Shown: positions 15,221 through 24,622 of the stretch, piece by piece
Position numbering within the stretch: position 1 is the stretch's first letter
Layout: each line of letters starts with the position of its first letter
Assembly: GCA_964544885.1 (NCBI GenBank)
Contig: CAZJDX010000015.1
Span: 1-64,000, forward strand
Length of the DNA stretch: 64,000 bases
Source: QQVM01 sp964544885
GTDB taxonomy: Bacteria > Bacteroidota > Bacteroidia > AKYH767-A > 2013-40CM-41-45
Reading direction: 5' to 3'
The notes under the pieces: model-generated
The model's input: only the letters and a program-made list of their open reading frames with translations
What the model was told of the DNA's origin: nothing
Databases searched by the model: none
Made by a program: the position numbers and the translations under genes

Positions 15221-16081
15221 ATGCAGCCTGATACCTTCGTAAACTTTAACGGTAACATCATTAAATCGGATCAGCCGATATTCACCGCTTCAAATCGCGC
15301 CTTCCGGTATGGTGATGCCTTATTTGAAACCATAAGGCTTATGAACGGAGAAATCCTTTATTTTGAAAAGCATCTAAGGAGACTCCAAAAAAGTATGGAA
15401 TTGCTCGGGATGTTGCCACATGACGAACTTACCTTTCATAACCTGTATTTATCATTCAGGCATCTGGATCAGGTGAATAACCTGAAAGGGAATGGAAGGA
15501 TAAGACTTGAAGTATTCAGAAATGATGGCGGTCTATACACACCTCAAACCAATGAGGTGTCCTATCTGATAGAAGCCTTCCCGTTGAGCGGAATGAATTA
15601 TTCCATGAACGATACCGGGATAAACATCGGAATATTCAGGGATATTCAGAAACCTCCCAGCAGACTGTCAAATTTGAAATCTTCCAACGCATTATATTAT
15701 GTGATGGCGGGACTTTTCAATCGCAGGAGTGGAGGCGGAGATTGCCTGGTATTGAATACCCATGGACGAATCGCCGAGGCGATCAGTTCCAATATATTCC
15801 TTGTACGATCAGGAAAGGTTTACACTCCTTCGCTTGCTGAAGCTTGTGTTTCCGGGATAATGCGTGAAACACTGATTGAGTTTCTCCGGTTAAAAAATAC
15901 GGAAGTGATTGAAACAGGTATTCAAGAGTCGGATCTGCTTGAAGCCGATGAAATTTTTCTCACAGATGTCATTCACGGTATCCGGTGGGTTAGCGCTTTC
16001 AGACAAAAAAGATATTTCAATAAATTTTCAAAAAGATTATTGGAACAGTTGCAGGAACTAAACGACATAAAAAAAGCCTGA
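15221..16081 (+). CDS. Class IV aminotransferase (branched-chain / aminodeoxychorismate lyase type)
   Basis: A 286-residue PLP enzyme of fold type IV. The start FVNFNGNIIKSDQPIFTASNR and FRYGDALFETIR (residues 30-41) are the N-terminal hallmarks. The Schiff-base lysine is in LSNLKSSNALYYV near residue 150, and the C-terminal EAISSNIFLVRSGKVYTP and ACVSGIMRETLIE bind phosphate. The group includes branched-chain aminotransferase, D-amino acid aminotransferase and 4-amino-4-deoxychorismate lyase (PabC). The motifs do not decide between them, though the length and the absence of branched-chain genes nearby make a PabC-like role possible. It is the last gene of the forward block and its stop lies in the terminator stem. 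Confidence 0.85.
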   Translation: MQPDTFVNFNGNIIKSDQPIFTASNRAFRYGDALFETIRLMNGEILYFEKHLRRLQKSMELLGMLPHDELTFHNLYLSFRHLDQVNNLKGNGRIRLEVFRNDGGLYTPQTNEVSYLIEAFPLSGMNYSMNDTGINIGIFRDIQKPPSRLSNLKSSNALYYVMAGLFNRRSGGGDCLVLNTHGRIAEAISSNIFLVRSGKVYTPSLAEACVSGIMRETLIEFLRLKNTEVIETGIQESDLLEADEIFLTDVIHGIRWVSAFRQKRYFNKFSKRLLEQLQELNDIKKA

Positions 16082-16103
16082 GTTTACACTCAGGCTTTCT
16101 TTT
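16071..16103. terminator. Bidirectional intrinsic terminator
   Basis: GCCTGAGT (16076-16083), loop TTAC, ACTCAGGC (16088-16095), flanked by A and T runs. It serves both the aminotransferase and the convergent lipoprotein gene. The aminotransferase TGA is inside the stem. Confidence 0.85.
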
Positions 16104-16115
16104 GCAACAAAAAAA

Positions 16116-16688
16116 TTATCTTTTGGTGGTTGACTCCATTGACTTTGCAATTTCATCGGCTGCAGCCATATTCTGATCGCAAGAGTTTTTAGTCTCAGCA
16201 TAAGCAGTACTCCAGCTTTCGTAACGAGCCTGAGCATCACTCATTTTTGTTCTGAAGTCCGCAAGTCCTTTGATCGCATCAGCTGGATTGATTTCACCTT
16301 TGGTGATCTTGTCTTTCCACTCGTTATACTGCTGGGTAGTTTCATCCCAGGTAGTCTTGAATGAACCGAATTCACTCACCATTGTGTTAAGTTTGGAAGC
16401 GTCATTACTGGATGCCTGTGACATTTCAGTGATACGAGTTCTGATAGACTCATCCTTGATGTTAGCAATGTTGTTTGCCATTTCAGCCTGTCTTGCAGAA
16501 AATTCAGTAGCGCGGGCTGCAGTTTCAGTCAATTCCTGGCTCCAGCTGCTAACCTGCTCGCCAAGAGCAGTCCAGTCGGTTCCGAACTGATTGATTTCAC
16601 TCATTGTCTTTTCATCGATTTTTTTAGTGCAAGCTGTAAAGCTCATTGCACCGGCAATCATAAATGCTAAAATTGCTTTGGTTTTCAT
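16116..16688 (-). CDS. Small coiled-coil lipoprotein, hypothetical
   Basis: A 190-residue protein. Residues 1-20 (MKTKAILAFMIAGAMSFTAC) form a lipoprotein signal with the cysteine at position 20. The mature part is almost entirely helical and rich in Ser, Thr, Glu, Ala and Gln, with regularly spaced tryptophans (DWTALGEQVSSW, TWDETTQQYNEWKD, RYESWSTAY), suggesting repeated helical hairpins or a coiled coil. There is no enzymatic motif. It would sit in the outer or inner membrane facing the periplasm. A TAACTTTG promoter at 16749-16742 gives it its own transcript with a leader of about 45 bases. I cannot assign a function. Confidence 0.8.
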   Translation of the reverse strand: MKTKAILAFMIAGAMSFTACTKKIDEKTMSEINQFGTDWTALGEQVSSWSQELTETAARATEFSARQAEMANNIANIKDESIRTRITEMSQASSNDASKLNTMVSEFGSFKTTWDETTQQYNEWKDKITKGEINPADAIKGLADFRTKMSDAQARYESWSTAYAETKNSCDQNMAAADEIAKSMESTTKR

Positions 16689-16741
16689 TTTTTAAGGGTT
16701 TAGGGTTTGTTTTTTAGTGGTTTCAGGTGATTATATTAGTG

Positions 16742-16749
16742 CAAAGTTA
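16742..16749 (-). promoter_or_regulatory. TAACTTTG -7 element for the coiled-coil lipoprotein
   Basis: A reverse-strand TAnnTTTG about 54 bases ahead of the ATG at 16688. No TTTG at the -33 position. Confidence 0.45.
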
Positions 16750-16805
16750 TGAAATCAATATACTTACAGGATGAAGTTAAAAAATGTTATTGACAATAGG
16801 GCTGT

Positions 16806-17408
16806 TTATTTCTGCTTGGGATCAGGAAAAATATTACGGAGATGATCAATAGCCCCTGAAATGGCCTTTTTTTGAGGAAAAACCCCTTGATTGGCAAGCC
16901 TGATATCTTCAATGGAATAGAAAGCCGAAGGATTACAGGTTTCGATGATCCTCTTGATGGTATCAATATCCTTTCGCTTGACTATGGTAAACACAATTTT
17001 GACAGGTCCTTTTGCACCCTGACCGTCCAGAACCGTAATACCGATGTTTTCCGCTTTCAATGAATTGATAAGCCCTTCAGAATCCTGATGGGTAATGATC
17101 CTGATTACCTGCATGCCCAGCGCAAGCCGGCTTTCAATGCGCATACCTACATAAGTTCCCGCAGCGAACCCCCCGGCAAAGCCAAGGTAACATAGTGGAT
17201 TATCCAGATGATGCATGATCTGACGTATTGAAATGAGCCAGATCAGTACTTCAAAAAAACCGATCAGAGGAACTATGTTTCTGAATCCTTTTGAGATAAA
17301 AACATTTCTAAGTGTTCCGAGAGTTACATCCGACATACGGGCAATAAAAATGAGGATCGGAAGGACAACCCACTTGAAAAATTCACTGTCTATAAAACCT
17401 GCTTCCAT
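16806..17408 (-). CDS. UPF0316 / DUF2179 membrane protein
   Basis: A 200-residue protein with three N-terminal helices: around residues 11-30, 43-62 and 70-88. ARMSDVTLGTLRNVFISKGFRN between the first two is characteristic of UPF0316 (YebE/YpjP-like) proteins. The C-terminal soluble half contains a DUF2179 fold, with GITVLDGQGAKGPVKIVFTI, a ligand-binding-like alpha/beta module found in membrane proteins of unknown role. It belongs to no clear pathway in this window. It is encoded between the lipoprotein and the sirtuin genes on the same strand, 59 bases after the sirtuin stop. Confidence 0.85.
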   Translation of the reverse strand: MEAGFIDSEFFKWVVLPILIFIARMSDVTLGTLRNVFISKGFRNIVPLIGFFEVLIWLISIRQIMHHLDNPLCYLGFAGGFAAGTYVGMRIESRLALGMQVIRIITHQDSEGLINSLKAENIGITVLDGQGAKGPVKIVFTIVKRKDIDTIKRIIETCNPSAFYSIEDIRLANQGVFPQKKAISGAIDHLRNIFPDPKQK

Positions 17409-17467
17409 TGGGTTGCGATGTTATTTATCCTGTTTGAATCTTCAAACAAACAGTGCTGAAATTTATA

Positions 17468-18157
17468 TTAAGGCTTACTCGCTGCGATCAACTGGCTGAC
17501 CAGCCCTGGAATCGCTTCACCAGCCGCCTTACGGATTACCGTAAAATCATCTCTGTTGATTCTTGCTTCGGGATCAATCAGGTATTTTTCACATTCCAGG
17601 CCGGCATAGTGTATGAGTCCGGCTGCCGGGTAAACATTAAGTGATGTCCCGATCACAAGAAGTACATCCGCCTCCGAAATGATTCCGGCAGCACGTTCAA
17701 GCTCGGGTACCTCTTCGCCAAACCAGACAATATGAGGACGCAATTGTGATCCTCTTTCGCAATGGTGACCCTCAAGAATATCATTGTAGCCAATATCAAC
17801 AACAAGATCTGGAACCAACGTACTTCTGGCTCTTGTTATCTCACCATGCAGGTGCAATACTTTTTTTGAACCCGCTCTTTCATGAAGGTCATCTATATTC
17901 TGTGTAATTACCGTAAGATTATAATGTTTTTCAAGAAGCACGAGGGCTGAATGTGCAGCATTTGGTTGAACAGATGCTATCTGCCTTCTTCGCTGGTTAT
18001 AAAATTCAAGGACCATGTTCCGGTTCTTCAGCCAGGCCCCGGGTGTTGCCACATCTTCTATCCGGTAGTTTTCCCATAAACCATCACCACCGCGAAATGT
18101 CTGCAAGCCACTCTCAGCGCTCATGCCTGCCCCTGAAAATACCACCAGCTTTTTCAT
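17468..18157 (-). CDS. Sir2-family NAD-dependent protein deacylase lacking the zinc-binding cysteines
   Basis: A 229-residue sirtuin. The NAD-binding opening VVFSGAGMSAESGLQTFRG (residues 4-22), VITQNIDDLHERAG with the asparagine-aspartate pair, catalytic histidine in LHLHGEI, and the later GTSLNVYPAAGL are all present. They indicate removal of acyl groups from lysines with NAD as co-substrate. The region where most sirtuins carry four zinc cysteines has only one (HHCERGSQ), so this is a zinc-less variant. RPHIVWFGEEVPE is intact. Several compact bacterial sirtuins share this trait. The start at 18157 leads straight into the first strand. A 250-base spacer lies upstream before fmt. Confidence 0.9.
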   Translation of the reverse strand: MKKLVVFSGAGMSAESGLQTFRGGDGLWENYRIEDVATPGAWLKNRNMVLEFYNQRRRQIASVQPNAAHSALVLLEKHYNLTVITQNIDDLHERAGSKKVLHLHGEITRARSTLVPDLVVDIGYNDILEGHHCERGSQLRPHIVWFGEEVPELERAAGIISEADVLLVIGTSLNVYPAAGLIHYAGLECEKYLIDPEARINRDDFTVIRKAAGEAIPGLVSQLIAASKP

Positions 18158-18407
18158 TAAGCAAAATTCTGTAAAAATTCATTACGTAAGATCGGAAGGT
18201 TCTGCAAATCTCAGGCAGACTTGTGAACAGGCTAATATCAAATGGAAGACGTTCGAGTCAAAAACTGATTGAAGAATTTTATTCCTGAATCAGATGCTAT
18301 TTAGCTCATTCAGAAGAGGGGAAACAGGTGTTCTATTTTCAAACCAGGGAAAAAAAGAAGAGATGATTAGGACCGGTGCTCATGCTTTGTTTTTTTTTCG
18401 ATGGCTT

Positions 18408-19376
18408 CTAGCTCCTCAGAGTCCAGCTGCCTTCCAGTTTGAAGCCGTTCAGAAAATCCTTTACGCTTACTTTATTCCTTCCGGCAAGTTGTATGGTCAG
18501 GAACTCAAGAAATCCCTTCCTGAAATACACACGAATGAAATTCCTGTTATCGGTAACGATGGTTCCGGGTACTTTTCCATGATCTTCAGCGTGCGCAGTT
18601 GCACCGTAAACTTTCAGTGCAAGACTAACGCCGCTTTCAGGATTAAAAAACTCCGTGTGGGCCGCAGGGTATGGTGATAATCCTCTGATGAAATTAAATG
18701 CGTCTGAATACATTTGCTTTGAACTTAACATGGTATTCAGTCTGGTTAGCTTGGGCGCTGGTCTCATCATATCAGCTGCCAGTTCCGGTTGCTTAACCGC
18801 TACAACCTTTCCGGCGTTGATGGACTGTACCGTCTTCAGAACAAGTCCGGCTCCCAACACCATTAACCTGTCATGCAATTCGCCTGCTGTTTCATCTGAA
18901 CCTATATTTGTAGATTCCTGCATGATGATGTCTCCGCTATCTATTTCGTGCTTCAGGAAGAAAGTAGTCACACCGGTTACTTTTTCACCATTTATGATTG
19001 CCCAGTTAATTGGAGCGGCACCTCTGTAGAGGGGTAGCAGTGAGGCATGAAGGTTGAATGTTCCTTTCCGGGGTAATTTCCATATCTTTTCCGGTAACAT
19101 CCTGAATGCGACTACCACCTGCAAGTCTGGTTTAAGCGATTCCAATTCACTGTTGAATCGGGCATCCTTTAGATTCTCCGGCTGCAATACTCTGATCTTG
19201 TTCGCTACTGCAAACTCCTTTACGGGTGATTCGGAAACCTTCAGACCGCGACCTGCAGGCTTATCAGGTGCGGTAACGACTGCTACGACATGGAAATTAT
19301 TCCGGATCAGGATTTCCAGGGATGGAACAGCGAATTCCGGGGTACCAAAAAATACAATTCGGGTTTGATCGCTCAT
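18408..19376 (-). CDS. fmt: Methionyl-tRNA formyltransferase
   Basis: A 322-residue enzyme that formylates the initiator Met-tRNA with 10-formyltetrahydrofolate. RIVFFGTPEFAVPSLE opens the formyltransferase fold. FNLHASLLPLYRGAAPINWA (residues 107-126) includes the catalytic Asn, His and the SLLP signature, and HEIDSGDIIMQ carries the conserved aspartate. The C-terminal OB-like domain that grips tRNA covers about residues 205-322. It is probably co-transcribed with the MATE gene, which ends 18 bases upstream. The 250 bases after its stop show no hairpin or gene. Confidence 0.95.
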   Translation of the reverse strand: MSDQTRIVFFGTPEFAVPSLEILIRNNFHVVAVVTAPDKPAGRGLKVSESPVKEFAVANKIRVLQPENLKDARFNSELESLKPDLQVVVAFRMLPEKIWKLPRKGTFNLHASLLPLYRGAAPINWAIINGEKVTGVTTFFLKHEIDSGDIIMQESTNIGSDETAGELHDRLMVLGAGLVLKTVQSINAGKVVAVKQPELAADMMRPAPKLTRLNTMLSSKQMYSDAFNFIRGLSPYPAAHTEFFNPESGVSLALKVYGATAHAEDHGKVPGTIVTDNRNFIRVYFRKGFLEFLTIQLAGRNKVSVKDFLNGFKLEGSWTLRS

Positions 19377-19394
19377 AGATCTTAAATGGCAGGA

Positions 19395-20726
19395 TCAGAT
19401 CTTTATCTTCCGCCAACGCTGACTGCGAAGATATACATAGGAAGCCACGCCGGTAAATCCCCAATAAATTACTTCGGACAGCCAGACCGTTTCGACCTTG
19501 CCTGAAAATACAAATGTTGCCAGATAAACATATAAAAGATAGATGAATATGGCGACTATCTCGATTAATAAAGCCGTTTTGGTAGCTCCGGTACCACTTA
19601 CAGCGCTTATACATACGATGGCGGTTGAAAAGAAAAACATGGCCACATTGATCACGTAAAATGTCGAATATGAATCGGCAATCAACACTCTGTCTGAAGT
19701 AAAGACCTCAAGAATATATCCTGAAAAAAACAGGTTCAGAATTACCATCAATACGGTGCACAGTACAGTAAGCTGTAAAATCCGCTTTACCAACAAGAGT
19801 ACTTCGGCTTGTCGTTCCTGTCCGATAATATTACTGACCATGCTGTTTGCGGCTACGGAGAATCCCCACATGGGTGTCATACTCAGCATATAAGCTCCGC
19901 GGACGATATTTGAGATAGCCAATTCGTGTTTACCTATCTTTTCAATAAACAAAAAGAAAACGAACCAGGAACCCATGGAAAGAAGATTCTGCATCACAAT
20001 AGGAGTGGAGAGATTCAGAATGCTTTTTAGTATACCGGCTTCTATCTTTCTCAGAGTAAATAGTCTGAATTGTTTTATTCCAGGTTTATACCTCGTGTAA
20101 AGAACAATGAACACAAGGGAGAATAATTCTGCCATACTTGATGCAAGGCCTGCGCCGGCAATTCCCAATTCAGGAAAGCCTGCATTACCGAAAATCAGAA
20201 CATAACAAAAAATAAGGTTTAAGATGGACATGATAAAAGCATACACACCATATACTTTGGGCTGAGCAATTCCAACATAAAACGAACGGTACGCTGTCGC
20301 GATCATCAAAAAAACTATGCCGAAGGATCTGTATCTGATGAATTCGGAGGCAGCATGGGAAATTTCCGTCGATTCAATCGCCTTCCCAAGGATCCAGGGA
20401 GCGGCGAAAAACATGAGTAGAAACAAGAGGAGTCCCAAAAAGGCAAGAAGCAGAAAACTGTGATCAAAGTTCTTACCGATCTCTTCATCATTTTTTTCTC
20501 CGGCCCTTCTGGCGATGAGAATCTGAGTTCCCACTCCCAATGAGGTTCCAATCATAGCCAGGGTAAAATAGAGTATTCCCGCGATAGCTGAGGCGCCCAG
20601 CTCGATTTCTCCAACACGACCAAGAAATGCCGTATCTGTAGCATGCAGCACCGTTGTAGCCAGGGCTCCAATCATTACCGGATAGGCAATCCTCAATATC
20701 TCTTTGTAGCTGATGCCAACTTGCAT
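19395..20726 (-). CDS. MATE family efflux transporter
   Basis: A 443-residue membrane protein with about twelve helices in two similar halves, the MATE layout. Marks include YPVMIGALATTVLHATDTAFLG in helix 1-2, GTSLGVGTQILIARRAG, and in the second half GFSVAANSMVSNIIGQ. MATE pumps expel cationic drugs, dyes or metabolites in exchange for sodium or protons. The frame opens with two TTG codons, but the ATG at 20726 (MQVGISYKEILRIA) is the natural start. It precedes fmt by 18 bases on the same strand and so probably shares its transcript. Substrate unknown. Confidence 0.92.
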   Translation of the reverse strand: MQVGISYKEILRIAYPVMIGALATTVLHATDTAFLGRVGEIELGASAIAGILYFTLAMIGTSLGVGTQILIARRAGEKNDEEIGKNFDHSFLLLAFLGLLLFLLMFFAAPWILGKAIESTEISHAASEFIRYRSFGIVFLMIATAYRSFYVGIAQPKVYGVYAFIMSILNLIFCYVLIFGNAGFPELGIAGAGLASSMAELFSLVFIVLYTRYKPGIKQFRLFTLRKIEAGILKSILNLSTPIVMQNLLSMGSWFVFFLFIEKIGKHELAISNIVRGAYMLSMTPMWGFSVAANSMVSNIIGQERQAEVLLLVKRILQLTVLCTVLMVILNLFFSGYILEVFTSDRVLIADSYSTFYVINVAMFFFSTAIVCISAVSGTGATKTALLIEIVAIFIYLLYVYLATFVFSGKVETVWLSEVIYWGFTGVASYVYLRSQRWRKIKI

Positions 20727-20808
20727 GATCAACAATAACGCGCGAAGGTAAGTAAACTGATGGTCAGATGATGAAAAGGAAGATACAGACAGTCAAACGC
20801 AAATGTCC

Positions 20809-21993
20809 TTATTCAACATAAAGGACAAGTCCTTTCAGGTATTCACCCTCTGGGTGCCAGATTGATATGGGATGATCAGGAGCCTGACTCAGTTGATGGA
20901 GGATTCTTACGTTCCGGCCTGTCTGAGCTGCTGACTGAAATACGATCTTCCTGAATAATTCCTTATCAATCACCTGAGAACATGAAAAAGTAAAAAGGAA
21001 ACCACCGGGTGCGATATGTCTTATTCCTTCGGTATTCAGATTCCGGTAACCGACAATAGCTTTCTTCTCGGAACTTAGATGCTTTGCGAATGCCGGTGGA
21101 TCAAGTACAATCACATCATAAAACTGGCTTGAAGACTTAAGAAAATCAAAAGCATCACTTCGAATAAACTCATGTCTTTCACTGACGGAATTCAGTTCTG
21201 CATTTCTCTGAGCCCATTGCATAGCCCTTGAAGAACTGTCTACCGAATGGACAAGTTGTGCTCCCTCCAGAAGAGCATACATCGAGAATCCTCCTGAGTA
21301 AGAAAAAGTATTCAGCACCTTCTTATCGCGGACAAACCTGCGCAGCAAATTCCTGTTTTCTCTCTGATCAATAAAAAATCCGGTTTTTTGTCCTTCTTCC
21401 CAGTTAACATAGAAATTAATTCCGTTCTCCTTCACTATTGCATCCTTTGAACTGCCCTTCAGAAAACTGTTAATCGTCTCAACTCCGGATTGACGCTTCA
21501 TAGCATCATCACTTTTATCATAAATGGTCTCTGGTGAAAGCTCAGCTAACTCAGATAATGCACCGGCTATATCACTGACAGCCCTATGCATGCCTTTGGT
21601 GTGAGCTTGAATCACCGCGGTTGAACCATAAATATCAATGATCAGTCCTGGTAAACCATCTCCCTCGGCATGTACAAGACGGTACATGGTGGTTTCTTCA
21701 TTCCCGACCAGTGAAAGGCTTTTCCGGAGTTCAAAAGCTCTTCCCAATCTTCTGACCCAAAAATCTCTGTCAAGGCTTGTTTTCTCAAATGAGAATAATC
21801 TCACCTTGATCGAACCGTGATGAAAATGCCCGGTTCCCAGGTAATTCTTATCGTGAGTATAAACCTCAGCTATGTCGCCTTCGTCAATTCCTTCATCGAT
21901 ATGGGCAACAGCGCCAGAAAAAATCCACGGATGAAACAGACGAACCGAACGGTCTTTGCCGGGTTTCAATATGACTTTAGGGAACATGGACAT
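20809..21993 (-). CDS. Class I SAM-dependent rRNA methyltransferase, RlmI-like
   Basis: A 394-residue enzyme. The N-terminal PUA domain shows SVRLFHPWIFSGAV and GDIAEVYTHDKNYLGTGHF. A central domain includes EGDGLPGLIIDIYG. The C-terminal Rossmann methyltransferase has KVLNTFSYSGGFSMYAL for SAM binding, VDSSSRAMQWAQRN, and VIVLDPPAFAKH as motif IV. In E. coli RlmI makes 5-methylcytidine at position 1962 of 23S rRNA; the same target is likely but not proven. Two start codons (21993 and 21987) are two residues apart. It lies between the alkyladenine glycosylase and the MATE gene, all on the reverse strand. Confidence 0.9.
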   Translation of the reverse strand: MSMFPKVILKPGKDRSVRLFHPWIFSGAVAHIDEGIDEGDIAEVYTHDKNYLGTGHFHHGSIKVRLFSFEKTSLDRDFWVRRLGRAFELRKSLSLVGNEETTMYRLVHAEGDGLPGLIIDIYGSTAVIQAHTKGMHRAVSDIAGALSELAELSPETIYDKSDDAMKRQSGVETINSFLKGSSKDAIVKENGINFYVNWEEGQKTGFFIDQRENRNLLRRFVRDKKVLNTFSYSGGFSMYALLEGAQLVHSVDSSSRAMQWAQRNAELNSVSERHEFIRSDAFDFLKSSSQFYDVIVLDPPAFAKHLSSEKKAIVGYRNLNTEGIRHIAPGGFLFTFSCSQVIDKELFRKIVFQSAAQTGRNVRILHQLSQAPDHPISIWHPEGEYLKGLVLYVE

Positions 21994-22010
21994 ACAGGCA
22001 AAGAAAAGAA

Positions 22011-22661
22011 TTAAAATTTCCTGAATGGTATATTTTTAAAATCCCTGTGATCAACATAAAAGCGATAGGGTAGTAAGGCATCTTTACCGGCATAATCAAC
22101 TCCGATGCGAGGCCCTGTCCTGAGCATGGAAGCAGGAAGCTCCATGTTTCTGTCTTCCACATACAAAGCACAGCGGTTAATGATAAGTCCGTTATACCCG
22201 AGACCAATGCCAAGTCCTTGTGTCAATTTACCCGGACCTGAACACAGGCTGAGCGGATCGAATGTTGCCTGACCTCTTCTCTGCATTATCATATCAATAC
22301 CTTCCAGCGGATAAATTGACCTGAGAAGAACCGCATGTGGAATACCACTCCGATTGGTCACAATATTTACCAGTGAATGAATACCATAACACAAATAGAC
22401 ATACAGTGTGCCTGGATCACGGTACATGATCTCGGTCCTTGCAGTTTTACGTCCTGACCATGCGTGACTGGCACGATCGGTTTCACCTGCATAAGCTTCA
22501 GTTTCGGTAATCAACCCTCCGGTCCTGATGCCATTGATTTCAGTGAACAGGTATTTACCGATCAAATCCCTGGCGATTTCAACTACGTCATCCCTGTCGA
22601 AAAATGCATCGTCCAAAAACCTGGTAACAGAGATGTCCTTCTGTGCTTTATGCTCATTCAT
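22011..22661 (-). CDS. DNA-3-methyladenine glycosylase (AAG/MPG family)
   Basis: A 216-residue base-excision repair enzyme that removes alkylated purines. Family marks: LIGKYLFTEING, the catalytic glutamate segment GLITETEAYAGETDRASHAW, RTEIMYRDPGTLYVYLCYG with the tyrosine intercalated into DNA, and LLRSIYPLEGID. The frame continues upstream to 22703, but that part lies inside recQ and has no similarity. The ATG at 22661 (MNEHKAQKD) overlaps the recQ stop by eight bases, suggesting translational coupling of two DNA repair genes. Confidence 0.92.
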   Translation of the reverse strand: MNEHKAQKDISVTRFLDDAFFDRDDVVEIARDLIGKYLFTEINGIRTGGLITETEAYAGETDRASHAWSGRKTARTEIMYRDPGTLYVYLCYGIHSLVNIVTNRSGIPHAVLLRSIYPLEGIDMIMQRRGQATFDPLSLCSGPGKLTQGLGIGLGYNGLIINRCALYVEDRNMELPASMLRTGPRIGVDYAGKDALLPYRFYVDHRDFKNIPFRKF

Positions 22662-24564
22662 TCCAGCAAAGATAATTTCCCTGAAAGTAACTGATCTTCT
22701 CATTATCGATCAGCCATTCAAGAACTTTTAAACTTGTCTCTTCTTTAGTGGCAGGAAGGTGATTTATCAGATCATGAAGGGTGAATTTATCATTACGCAG
22801 CATGGTTTCAATCTTCCGGCTGAGTTCTTCGAATTCAAGATCACTGACACCGGATTTATTCCTCCCAAGGCAATAGTCACAAACTCCGCAACGATGCCAG
22901 GTCTCCTCACCAAAATAGGCCAATAACATCTGGCTCCTGCAACGGAAACGTTCAGTTGCATAATTGATAACGGCCTTTGCCTTTACCAAATACCTTTCCT
23001 TCCTGTCCTGAAGATTCTGTTTGTCAATCCTCATGTGTCGGGACTCGATCCTGTGTTCAAGAAAGGTCAACCGGGGTGATTCGCTTGACGGCAGGTAACT
23101 GAGTATTTTAAGCTTATCAAGCAACTGCAGATGATTTTTGACCTGTGCTGGTTCCGCACCCATGCGTCTGGCAAGCTGCGTTTCCTGGATAAAGACAAAA
23201 TCATCAAATAATCCTGCGTATGAACGAAGCAGAAATTTTATAAAATTATCCAATAAAGGATTCTTGACCTGGAAGTCGTACAGTTCATCCCTGTGAGCCG
23301 TAAAGTGAATTCTGGACTGGATCTCCACATTCTCCGTCAGCTCGATCAAACCCTGCAACTCTAAAACTTTAAGACAATTAAAAGTTTCGTGGACAGAAAA
23401 ATTATATTCAGTGCAAAAGTCAACCAAACTGAAGTCATAACTAATCCCTTTACCGGAACCGACCGGAATATTCAAATAGTTTCCCAAGCCCTGATAAACT
23501 TTCCGGATTTTTGACAGATCCGGGAAATTGGTAACAGCCCTTTGCTCCATTTCCGCCTTGTCAGACTGATTGTACAAGAGTACGGCATAAGACTTCTGTT
23601 CATCGCGACCGGCACGGCCGGCTTCCTGGTAATAGGCTTCAAGACTTTCAGGAAGATCCAGGTGAATTACAGATCTGACATTACCTTTATCAATTCCCAT
23701 CCCGAATGCATTGGTTGCAACCACCATCCGCAATTCTCCACTCATCCACTGATCCTGAATTTTTGTTCTTTCGGCAGCGGGCATTCCTCCATGATAGTAT
23801 CCAGCCTTAATATTATTTCTGTTGAGCAGGTCGGATACTTCACGTGTTCTTTTCCTGGTTCTGACATATACAACCCCTGTCCCGGGAACATTATTGATCA
23901 CCTTCAACATCCGTTGTACTTTATCATCTTCCCGTAATACAACATAGGATAGATTTTTTCTTTCAAAACTCTTCCTGAAAAGATTCTCATGACGAAAGTT
24001 GAGCTTCCGGCAAATATCATCCTGTACTTCAGGTGTGGCTGTGGCAGTAAGTGCAAGGACAGGAACACCAGGAAGGTGTTCCCTGATATCGGCGATTTTT
24101 AAGTAGGAGGGACGGAAATCATATCCCCATTGTGAAATGCAGTGTGCTTCATCTATCGCGAGAAGGTTAACCTTCATGTGTACCAAACGTTCAAGAAAAG
24201 CATCGGAGCTTAGTCTCTCCGGACTGAGATATAAAAACTTTTCCTTCCCGTGAATGCAGTTGTCAAGTGAAATATCGATTTCATTCCTGCTCATTCCGCT
24301 CACTACCGCGGTGGCCGGAATTCCCTTCTTCCGAAGCCCTTCCACCTGATCCTTCATCAATGCGATCAACGGGGAGATCACCAGACAAATACCATCTTTC
24401 GCCAATGCCGGAACCTGGAAGCAAAGTGACTTTCCTCCTCCGGTAGGCATCAGGGCCAGCGTATCTTTACCTTCAAGTACGGACAGAATGATTTCCTCCT
24501 GCAAAGGACGGAACTGACTATAGCCCCAATGACGGGCAAGTACTTGACTGATCAGCGTTTTCAA
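22654..24564 (-). CDS. recQ: RecQ family ATP-dependent DNA helicase
   Basis: A 636-residue superfamily 2 helicase. Motif 0 is WGYSQFRPLQEEII; Walker A is MPTGGGKSLCFQ; Walker B is DEAHCISQWGYDFRP; motif VI is QEAGRAGRDEQ. The RQC zinc site uses cysteines in RCRSQMLLAYFG and CGVCDYCLG. A winged-helix region precedes it, and no clear HRDC domain follows: after the zinc region come only about 70 residues, helical, ending in LEWLIDNEKISYFQGN. It unwinds DNA with 3'-5' polarity in repair and recombination. Its stop overlaps the glycosylase start. It is a little shorter or differently ended compared with E. coli RecQ, which is usual for this phylum's second RecQ type. Confidence 0.94.
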   Translation of the reverse strand: MKTLISQVLARHWGYSQFRPLQEEIILSVLEGKDTLALMPTGGGKSLCFQVPALAKDGICLVISPLIALMKDQVEGLRKKGIPATAVVSGMSRNEIDISLDNCIHGKEKFLYLSPERLSSDAFLERLVHMKVNLLAIDEAHCISQWGYDFRPSYLKIADIREHLPGVPVLALTATATPEVQDDICRKLNFRHENLFRKSFERKNLSYVVLREDDKVQRMLKVINNVPGTGVVYVRTRKRTREVSDLLNRNNIKAGYYHGGMPAAERTKIQDQWMSGELRMVVATNAFGMGIDKGNVRSVIHLDLPESLEAYYQEAGRAGRDEQKSYAVLLYNQSDKAEMEQRAVTNFPDLSKIRKVYQGLGNYLNIPVGSGKGISYDFSLVDFCTEYNFSVHETFNCLKVLELQGLIELTENVEIQSRIHFTAHRDELYDFQVKNPLLDNFIKFLLRSYAGLFDDFVFIQETQLARRMGAEPAQVKNHLQLLDKLKILSYLPSSESPRLTFLEHRIESRHMRIDKQNLQDRKERYLVKAKAVINYATERFRCRSQMLLAYFGEETWHRCGVCDYCLGRNKSGVSDLEFEELSRKIETMLRNDKFTLHDLINHLPATKEETSLKVLEWLIDNEKISYFQGNYLCWNE

Positions 24565-24622
24565 AAATCAAAACGGATTAACAATTGAAAATTCTGGTAA
24601 GGAACATAAAGCCTCAATTAAA

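Noticed and set aside
18294..18677. 127-codon forward frame over the sirtuin-fmt gap
   Set aside because: Mostly antisense to fmt; the unique part is low-complexity and without a start context.
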